Shown here: piece after piece, positions 59,048-64,000 of the stretch
Numbering within the stretch: the first letter of the stretch is position 1
Layout: every line of letters starts with the position of its first letter
Source of the DNA: an uncultured Butyricicoccus sp.
Lineage (GTDB): Bacteria; Bacillota; Clostridia; Oscillospirales; Butyricicoccaceae
Assembly: GCF_944381005.1 (NCBI RefSeq)
Contig: NZ_CALWJM010000010.1
Location: forward strand, 1-64,000
Length of the DNA: 64,000 nucleotides
Direction: 5' to 3'
Made by a program: the position numbers and the translations under genes
The notes under the pieces: model-generated
The model's input: the letters and a program-made list of their open reading frames with translations, nothing else
Databases searched by the model: none
What the model was told of the DNA's origin: nothing

Positions 59048-59133
59048 TGGTGCGAGTGACGGGACTTGAACCCGTACGCCTTATGAGCACACGCCCCTCA
59101 AACGTGCCTGTCTACCAGTTCCAGCACACTCGC
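59048..59133 (-). tRNA. tRNA-Leu (anticodon GAG)
   Basis: An 86-base class II tRNA on the minus strand. Acceptor GCGAGTG pairs with CACTCGC, encoded CCA, anticodon loop TTGAGGG giving GAG, and GGTTCAAGTCC in the T arm. It lies 23 bases upstream of tRNA-Leu(CAG) and is probably co-transcribed. Confidence 0.95.
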
Positions 59134-59170
59134 GTCAATTTTCGAGTCGCTTTCCTCGGCGACGTATTTT

Positions 59171-59199
59171 ATTATACACGCTTGAAAGCAAAATGTCAA
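59171..59199 (-). promoter_or_regulatory. Full-consensus promoter of the tRNA-Leu pair
   Basis: On the minus strand TTGACA (59194-59199), 17 bases, TATAAT (59171-59176). Confidence 0.85.
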
Positions 59200-59236
59200 G
59201 GACATTTTTTATTATTTTTTGCATCCCGGATTTTAA

Positions 59237-59250
59237 GTAAACCGGTTTAC
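59237..59250. repeat. Perfect 14-base palindrome GTAAACCGGTTTAC
   Basis: It lies between the tRNA promoter and the terminator of the next tRNA. The GTAAA-N4-TTTAC shape is the same as at 11233-11246. Purpose unknown. Confidence 0.35.
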
Positions 59251-59257
59251 AAATAAG

Positions 59258-59292
59258 AAAACTCGGATTTCTGATGAAACCCGGGTTTTTGG
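59258..59292 (-). terminator. Terminator of tRNA-Leu copy 2
   Basis: On the minus strand ACCCGGGTTTC pairs with GAAATCCGAGT (two G-U pairs) and is followed by TTTTC. Confidence 0.7.
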
Positions 59293-59375
59293 TGCAGATG
59301 GTGGGACTTGAACCCACACGCCCTTGCGAGCACTAGCACCTGAAGCTAGCGCGTCTGCCATTCCGCCACATCTGC
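59290..59375 (-). tRNA. tRNA-Leu (anticodon CAG), copy 2
   Basis: Identical over all 86 bases to the tRNA-Leu(CAG) at 58939-59024, including the encoded CCA. It has its own promoter and terminator. Confidence 0.95.
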
Positions 59376-59408
59376 ATTTTTATCGGCCGTATTCCAGCAA
59401 CATATATT

Positions 59409-59436
59409 ATTATACATATTTTCGCGCAGATTGCAA
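59409..59436 (-). promoter_or_regulatory. Promoter of tRNA-Leu copy 2
   Basis: On the minus strand TTGCAA (59431-59436), 16-base spacer, TATAAT (59409-59414). Confidence 0.7.
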
Positions 59437-59560
59437 GCATTATTTTAAAAAACTTGGAATTTTTTTATTAGGCGACAAAAGTATCTGAAATTCACCTATT
59501 TACGGTCAAACAAAGCGCACAAGCCCGGCTTTATACCAGACTTGTGCGCTTTGTAAAAAA

Positions 59561-60562
59561 TCAAGTATGCAACAGTTCGCTTTCCAAATCTTGCAGCATC
59601 AAATCCAGCGCTGTGATACCGCCTTCCGCCGTGTACCAAACTGCCGGATGTGCCAAATACACAATACGACCGTTCTGGTATGCCGCTGTGCTCTTAACCA
59701 GCTCATTTTCCATGATTTCCTGTGCCAGCTTTGCGCCATCGGTTCCAATCGCCGCATCTCGATCCATCACAAAAATATATTCGGGTGCTTTGTCCACGAT
59801 GAACTCGAACGAAGCCTCATTGCCATGCGTGGAAGTGTCTAAGTTGGCATCAATGCCCACATTTTCAAAGCCGATTTCCTGCCCGATGATAGAGCAGCGG
59901 CCATCGTTGCCGAGCACATTGTAGCTGCCGCTGGTCACAAGTCCAACAATCGCGGTTTTTCCCTGTGCAAATGTGGACAATGCGGAAATGCGGTCATCAA
60001 ATCCGGCCATCAATTGTTCCACTTTGCTTTCCATTCCAAACAGAGACGCGATGGTCGTCGCATTTTTGCGCACGCTTTCGACTACGCCCAATTCGGTATC
60101 AGTTGCCAGATATACCACCGGCGCAATCTCGCTCAGTGCATCATAAGAAGTTGCCAACCGCCCGCCGATAAAGATAACATCAGGCTCACAAGCCATGACC
60201 GCTTCCAAATCGGCTTCTTTGATGGTGCCCAAATTGGCAACCTCCTCATTGATGTAGGACTGGAGATAATCCAAGCTGGTGGACGCGCTGCCTACCACGC
60301 GGTCACCCAATCCTAGAGAATCCAGAATATCCAACGATGCCATATCCAACACCGCAATTCGCTTGGGGTCGTACTTTACATCGAGCGATACTTGTTCCTT
60401 ACTGCCGTTCAAGGTTGTAATGGTTATCGTATCGGGTGCAGCGGCTTGCGCCGCGCTGGATGTATTATCCGTCGCATCCCCTCCAGCCGATTGCTGTGTG
60501 CCGCACGCCGTCAGGCTGAGCGCCAAAGCTGCCGTCAACACAAATAAAACTGCTTTTTTCAT
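59561..60562 (-). CDS. Siderophore ABC transporter substrate-binding lipoprotein (FatB/CeuE-like)
   Basis: A 333-residue lipoprotein that should capture a ferric siderophore or heme-like iron chelate. The lipobox LSLTACG puts the anchor Cys near residue 20. An Ala/Ser/Thr-rich linker leads to a class III binding protein with a long central helix: RIAVLDMASLDILDSLGLGD, EADLEAVMACEPDVIFIGG, PVVYLATD and EYIFVMDRDAAIG. The ATG at 60562 is chosen over an adjacent TTG, with AAGGAG 8 bases upstream. It is the last gene of the permease-permease-ATPase-binding protein operon. Confidence 0.92.
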   Translation of the reverse strand: MKKAVLFVLTAALALSLTACGTQQSAGGDATDNTSSAAQAAAPDTITITTLNGSKEQVSLDVKYDPKRIAVLDMASLDILDSLGLGDRVVGSASTSLDYLQSYINEEVANLGTIKEADLEAVMACEPDVIFIGGRLATSYDALSEIAPVVYLATDTELGVVESVRKNATTIASLFGMESKVEQLMAGFDDRISALSTFAQGKTAIVGLVTSGSYNVLGNDGRCSIIGQEIGFENVGIDANLDTSTHGNEASFEFIVDKAPEYIFVMDRDAAIGTDGAKLAQEIMENELVKSTAAYQNGRIVYLAHPAVWYTAEGGITALDLMLQDLESELLHT

Positions 60563-60586
60563 CAAACAAACTCCTTTTTCTGCTGC

Positions 60587-61339
60587 TTAATAGTAAATCG
60601 AAAGTGGCTTGCCCTTAATATTCAAAATCTCAAAATCGACCTGATAAATCTCAGACAGATTTTCCTTGGTAATCACCTGTTCAACCGTGCCGAATTTGGC
60701 TATCTTGCCGTCCTTAAACGCGCAAATATAATCGGAATAAAATGCGGCATAGTTGATTTCGTGCAAAACCAAAATAACGGTCTTGCCCAGTTCATCACAC
60801 AGCCGTCGCACAATCTTCATCATATTGGTTGCGTGATATATGTCCAGATTGTTGGTCGGCTCGTCGAGTAACACATACTCGGTATCCTGCGCAATGACCA
60901 TCGCAATCATGGCGCGCTGTCGCTGACCGCCCGATAATTCATCCAAAAAGCGGTCTTGCAGTTCGTCCAGCTCCATGTAGGCAATCGCCCGGTCGATGAC
61001 GGCGGCATCTTCGGGTGTGATGCGGTTGCCCGAATAGGGAAACCGTCCAAATGTGACCAACTCTCGAACGGTCAGTTTCATTTGAATTTGATTGGTCTGG
61101 GTCAAAATAGCCAATCGTTTGGACAATTCTTTACTTTTCCATTTGCTGATATCTTTTCCCTGAAAATGCACCAGTCCGTCATCGTGGGCAATCAGACGGG
61201 AAATCATGCCCATAACCGTTGACTTTCCTGCACCATTTGGGCCAATCAGCGAAATCACTTTGCCCTTTGGGATGGAAAAGCTCACGCCGTCCACCACGGT
61301 TTTTCCGTCATACTGCTTTGTCAAGTCTTGTATCTGCAT
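60587..61339 (-). CDS. Iron-siderophore ABC transporter ATP-binding protein
   Basis: A 250-residue FepC/FhuC-like ATPase. Walker A is LIGPNGAGKST, the Q-loop region LTQTNQIQMKLTVRELV, the signature LSGGQRQRAMIAMV, Walker B YVLLDEPTNNLD and the switch His in ILVLHEINYA. Its start follows the permease stop within two bases, with AAGGTG upstream. It energises uptake through the two permeases. Confidence 0.95.
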   Translation of the reverse strand: MQIQDLTKQYDGKTVVDGVSFSIPKGKVISLIGPNGAGKSTVMGMISRLIAHDDGLVHFQGKDISKWKSKELSKRLAILTQTNQIQMKLTVRELVTFGRFPYSGNRITPEDAAVIDRAIAYMELDELQDRFLDELSGGQRQRAMIAMVIAQDTEYVLLDEPTNNLDIYHATNMMKIVRRLCDELGKTVILVLHEINYAAFYSDYICAFKDGKIAKFGTVEQVITKENLSEIYQVDFEILNIKGKPLSIYY

Positions 61340-61340
61340 A

Positions 61341-62324
61341 TTACACCTTCTTTCTGGTCAGTAAGAGATAAAGGAAGTACAGTCCCCCACCCACGGTAAT
61401 AAACACGCTGATGGGAATCGCATAAACATATATATGTTCCACAATGAGCTGCCCGCCCACCAGTACAATCATACCAAACAATGCCGAACCGACAATCAGC
61501 TGGCTATGACGATAGGTTTTCAGCAATTGTCGGGACAAATTTGCGATAATCAGTCCCAAAAATGAGATAGGCCCTACCATCGCCGTTGCCACCGCAATGC
61601 ACAATGTCACACCGAGCAACAAGCGACGAATACAGCGGTCATAGTCCACACCTAGATTGATTGCCTGTTCCTTGCCCAGTGTCAGCACATCGAGCAAGGC
61701 AAGTTCCTTGCGCAATACCAACACGATTGCCGCCAACAGCACCAGACAAAATACAATAATTTCCGAATTGATGTTGTTAAAGCTGGCAACCAAAGTATTT
61801 AATAGGTTGTCATATTCATTTGGGTTCATCACGCGGGTCAAAGTCGTTTGAATACTGCCGAAAAACGAGGTCAACACCGTGCCGACCAGCAAGACATACA
61901 GCACATTATGTCTGGTCTTTTTGAAAATCCAACTGTAAATGACCGTTGCAATGATACCCATTAACACCACATCGACGGCGAAAGACAGATTTGCATTGGA
62001 CGCAATGACGCTCGCTGACCCTAAGAAGAATACCACCGCGGTATGAATCAGCGTATAAAGCGCATTCATACCCAACAAACAGGGCGTTACAATCGTATTG
62101 CGAATGACCGATTGGAACACAATGGAAGCGCCGCCGATGGCAAAAGCCGTGATGAGCATGACCATCAATTTAGGGGTACGAATCTTCATGGCATATTGAA
62201 ACAGCTTTGGGTTAGAAAAATCCACCTCTATGAGCATATATGCCGCCGCACATACCAGCACCAGTGCAGTCATTAAGAGCAATTTATTTCGATTCATGCG
62301 AACGACAGCCGTTGTCCGATTCAA
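61341..62324 (-). CDS. Iron-siderophore ABC transporter permease (FecCD family), second subunit
   Basis: A FecCD-type permease of about 327 residues and eight to ten helices. Features are GGASIVFQSVIRNTIVTPCLLG near the N-terminus and the ATPase-contact region VGPISFLGLIIANLSRQLL. The proposed TTG start at 62324 overlaps the TGA of the upstream permease gene (TTGA) and has GGGAGGGG 7 bases before it. The next ATG (62297, MNRNKLLL) has no ribosome binding site but cannot be excluded. Confidence 0.9.
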   Translation of the reverse strand: MNRTTAVVRMNRNKLLLMTALVLVCAAAYMLIEVDFSNPKLFQYAMKIRTPKLMVMLITAFAIGGASIVFQSVIRNTIVTPCLLGMNALYTLIHTAVVFFLGSASVIASNANLSFAVDVVLMGIIATVIYSWIFKKTRHNVLYVLLVGTVLTSFFGSIQTTLTRVMNPNEYDNLLNTLVASFNNINSEIIVFCLVLLAAIVLVLRKELALLDVLTLGKEQAINLGVDYDRCIRRLLLGVTLCIAVATAMVGPISFLGLIIANLSRQLLKTYRHSQLIVGSALFGMIVLVGGQLIVEHIYVYAIPISVFITVGGGLYFLYLLLTRKKV

Positions 62325-63361
62325 ACCATTTCCCCTCCCTTCTCTCGCGGCATGGACGCACAGCAACTTGTGCCCGCGTGTCCCAGTCGAATGGCTTTTC
62401 TGCCATATTTCAGCCGGTAAAACAGCAAGCCGACAAAAATCACGCTGCCTACAATGCCTACAATCAGCTCTATGGGCAACTCATACGGGAAAATCGCCAC
62501 GCGGCCAATCATATCGCACGCCAACACAAAGACTGCGCCAAACAGTGCAGTATCGACCAATGTTCCGCGAATTTTATCGCCCTTGTACATTGCGACGATA
62601 TTAGGAACAATCAGCCCGATATAGGAGATAGAACCCACCACAACGACAATCGAAGCGGTAATCATGGCCGCGATTGTCAGCCCCATAAACAACACAAAGT
62701 TATAGGGCACGCCAAGGTTTTTAGAAAAGTCTTTTCCCAGTCCCACAATATTAAAGTGATTGGCGAACACGAACGCCAGCACCACCAACGGCACGGTCAA
62801 CCACACAATCTCATAGCGCCCTTTGAGCACCAGAGAAAAGTGACCGACCAGCCAAGAGGACAACGCCTGCGTCATCTCATGTTTATAAGCCAAGTAGCTG
62901 GTAACGCCGCCGATAACGTTGCCGAACATGATGCCCACCAGCGGCACCATTACGACATCTTTGAATTGGATGCGCTGAATGAACCACACAAAAATCCATG
63001 TACCCAAGATGGCGGCGCCAAAGGCAAAAATGGCACGACTCCAGAGGGTAGAAGCCGGCATAAACAACAGGGCAAGCAAAATGCCAAACTGCGCCGAAGA
63101 AATGGTCGCACCTGTGGTTGGGGACACAAACTTATTGCTGCAAAGCTGCTGCATGATAAGCCCCGCGACGCTCATCCCCACCCCTGTGCATAAAATAGCC
63201 AGCAATCGCGGCAGACGGGAAACGATGAAAATTTGCCACATTTCCAAATTCCCTGACCACAATTCGCTTGGTTTGAGGTCTATCACGCCGATAAACAAAG
63301 ATGCAACCGACAACACAACTACCGCCAGCACCAACAGCAAGGTGAAACGTTTGGATTGCAT
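62321..63361 (-). CDS. Iron-siderophore ABC transporter permease (FecCD family), first subunit
   Basis: A 346-residue FecCD permease, first gene of the iron operon. It has the family N-terminal region SRLPRLLAILCTGVGMSVAGLIMQQLCSNKFVSPTTGATISSAQFG and the coupling-loop region GSISYIGLIVPNIVAMY. About nine to ten helices. It ends with a soluble tail (SCCASMPREKGGEMV). GAGAGG lies 5-6 bases before the ATG at 63361. Inverted repeats in the leader and promoter suggest iron control. Confidence 0.93.
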   Translation of the reverse strand: MQSKRFTLLLVLAVVVLSVASLFIGVIDLKPSELWSGNLEMWQIFIVSRLPRLLAILCTGVGMSVAGLIMQQLCSNKFVSPTTGATISSAQFGILLALLFMPASTLWSRAIFAFGAAILGTWIFVWFIQRIQFKDVVMVPLVGIMFGNVIGGVTSYLAYKHEMTQALSSWLVGHFSLVLKGRYEIVWLTVPLVVLAFVFANHFNIVGLGKDFSKNLGVPYNFVLFMGLTIAAMITASIVVVVGSISYIGLIVPNIVAMYKGDKIRGTLVDTALFGAVFVLACDMIGRVAIFPYELPIELIVGIVGSVIFVGLLFYRLKYGRKAIRLGHAGTSCCASMPREKGGEMV

Positions 63362-63382
63362 AAAATCCTCTCCCTTCTCTAA

Positions 63383-63398
63383 GTTAGTTTCAACTAAC
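63383..63398. promoter_or_regulatory. Inverted repeat GTTAGTT-TC-AACTAAC, likely metal-repressor site
   Basis: Seven-base perfect arms, 22 bases upstream of the first permease start. The TTAG/CTAA symmetry resembles DtxR-family iron boxes. Inference from sequence and the iron-uptake context. Confidence 0.5.
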
Positions 63399-63467
63399 CT
63401 TTAAGCAAAAATATAGGCAGTGATGACCGGACTTCTATGCGTCATGCACTGCACATCATGCACCAGT

Positions 63468-63497
63468 ATTCTAACACAAAAAGTTAGTCTTGTGCAA
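63468..63497 (-). promoter_or_regulatory. Promoter of the iron-uptake operon with embedded CTAAC/GTTAG repeat
   Basis: On the minus strand TTGCAC (63492-63497), 18-base spacer, TAGAAT (63468-63473). CTAAC-N7-GTTAG (63471-63487) spans the spacer and -10, the same half-sites as at 63383-63398, so repressor binding would block RNA polymerase. Confidence 0.55.
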
Positions 63498-63574
63498 CCT
63501 ATGAATCTTACAACAAAATACCGAGAAATTTAGCCTATTTTTATAGATTATATGCAAAAAATCTACCGACAGGG

Positions 63575-63612
63575 CAAAATATATCGGGCGCAGCCATTGC
63601 TGCGCCCGATAA
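63575..63612 (-). terminator. Terminator of the right-edge Mo hydroxylase gene
   Basis: ATCGGGCGCAGC pairs with GCTGCGCCCGAT around a 4-base loop. On the minus strand TATATTTT follows. Confidence 0.8.
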
Positions 63613-63627
63613 TTCTTCTTTTGATTT

Positions 63628-64000
63628 TTATGCCTGTTCCATCATACCACGCACAATTTTTTCTGCCGTGATGGGCAAAGTACGCACACGCACACCAGTC
63701 GCGCGCGCAACCGCATCCGCAATCGCAGGCGAAGGTGTGTTGATTACAATTTCACCGATAGATTTTGCACCAAACGGGCCGGTCGGCTCATAGCTGGTTT
63801 CAAACTCTACACGCACCGTACCGATATCCAGACGGCTGGGAATTTTATACTGCATGAACGAGTTCGACAGGTTGGTGCCATCGGCTGCATATACGATATC
63901 TTCGTAAAGCGCCATGCCAATGCCCTGCACGATACCACCTTCGGTCTGCACGCGGGCAAGATTGGGATTGATGGGTGTGCCGCAATCGACGGCCGCCACA
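63628..64000 (-). CDS. Xanthine dehydrogenase family Mo-binding subunit, C-terminal end (partial)
   Basis: The last 123 codons of a molybdenum hydroxylase large subunit, open to the window edge. Recognisable motifs are VDCGTPINPNLARVQTEGGIVQGIGMALYEDI and PTGPFGAKSIGEIVINTPSPAIADAV, which holds the catalytic Glu (GxGE-type). Sequence differs clearly from the xdh at 43.4-46.0 kb, so the genome carries at least two such hydroxylases. Both could draw on the selenium/molybdenum operon here. Confidence 0.92.
   Translation of the reverse strand, partial: VAAVDCGTPINPNLARVQTEGGIVQGIGMALYEDIVYAADGTNLSNSFMQYKIPSRLDIGTVRVEFETSYEPTGPFGAKSIGEIVINTPSPAIADAVARATGVRVRTLPITAEKIVRGMMEQA

Noticed and set aside
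1..64000. CRISPR arrays, rRNA genes, prophage or conjugative modules
   Set aside because: No regularly spaced direct repeats, rRNA signatures, integrase, terminase or relaxase genes were found.

Overview
The window looks like part of the chromosome of a low- to mid-GC Gram-positive anaerobe of the class Clostridia, most likely a gut Oscillospirales-type bacterium. This is an inference from gene content: a single-chain clostridial FGAM synthase (PurL), AAGGAGG-type ribosome binding sites, HPr and LCP wall proteins, a DUF1846 protein, an NCS2 xanthine permease and a selenium-dependent molybdenum hydroxylase gene set. No rRNA, CRISPR array or intact mobile element is present. A possible IS3-type insertion sequence end lies at the extreme left edge.

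Left third (1-29 kb): housekeeping and small modules. They are, in order: an alpha/beta hydrolase and a YbjQ-like protein; a truncated MIF-like tautomerase; ung; a YtrA-like GntR/ABC transporter operon ending in a 33-residue membrane microprotein; rpe; purL; a secreted family 8 polysaccharide lyase; and a DUF3783 protein. A sugar/cyclitol uptake operon (binding protein, double ATPase, permease) diverges from a sugar-phosphate isomerase-like gene and an inositol-dehydrogenase-like Gfo/Idh/MocA gene. A fructuronate reductase-like enzyme, an ABC-F ATPase, DUF1846, NAD(P)HX epimerase, a macro-domain protein, a Zn-ribbon protein, an unknown protein and a membrane-anchored GH19-like enzyme follow.

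Middle (29-51 kb): a selenium/molybdenum hydroxylase and purine catabolism island. A minus-strand operon of eleven genes (38.7 to 29.9 kb) makes and finishes molybdenum cofactor and delivers labile selenium: MoeA-like, MoaA, MOSC-MoaB fusion, ModE-type regulator, SelD, YedF, YqeB, cysteine desulfurase, DUF3343, XdhC-like and MocA-like. yqeC converges on it. After a very long Sel1-repeat protein comes a xanthine permease (plus strand). It converges on ssnA-ygfK-hydantoinase-xdh (minus strand), which is preceded by a TetR-type regulator. Together these encode purine uptake, deamination, hydroxylation by a selenium-dependent Mo enzyme and ring opening. selA, selB and tRNA-Sec were not seen, so SelD here probably serves the selenium cofactor rather than selenocysteine. 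A second Mo-hydroxylase gene runs off the right edge.

Right part (51-64 kb): a lone LytTR regulator, HPr lacking Ser46, a glycosyltransferase apparently starting at CTG, pyruvate kinase abutting an LCP protein in frame, a nucleotidyltransferase with an unknown partner, secG with a small membrane protein, a GIY-YIG/Nudix fusion, three tRNA-Leu genes (two identical), and a siderophore ABC transporter operon with metal-repressor-like inverted repeats at its promoter.
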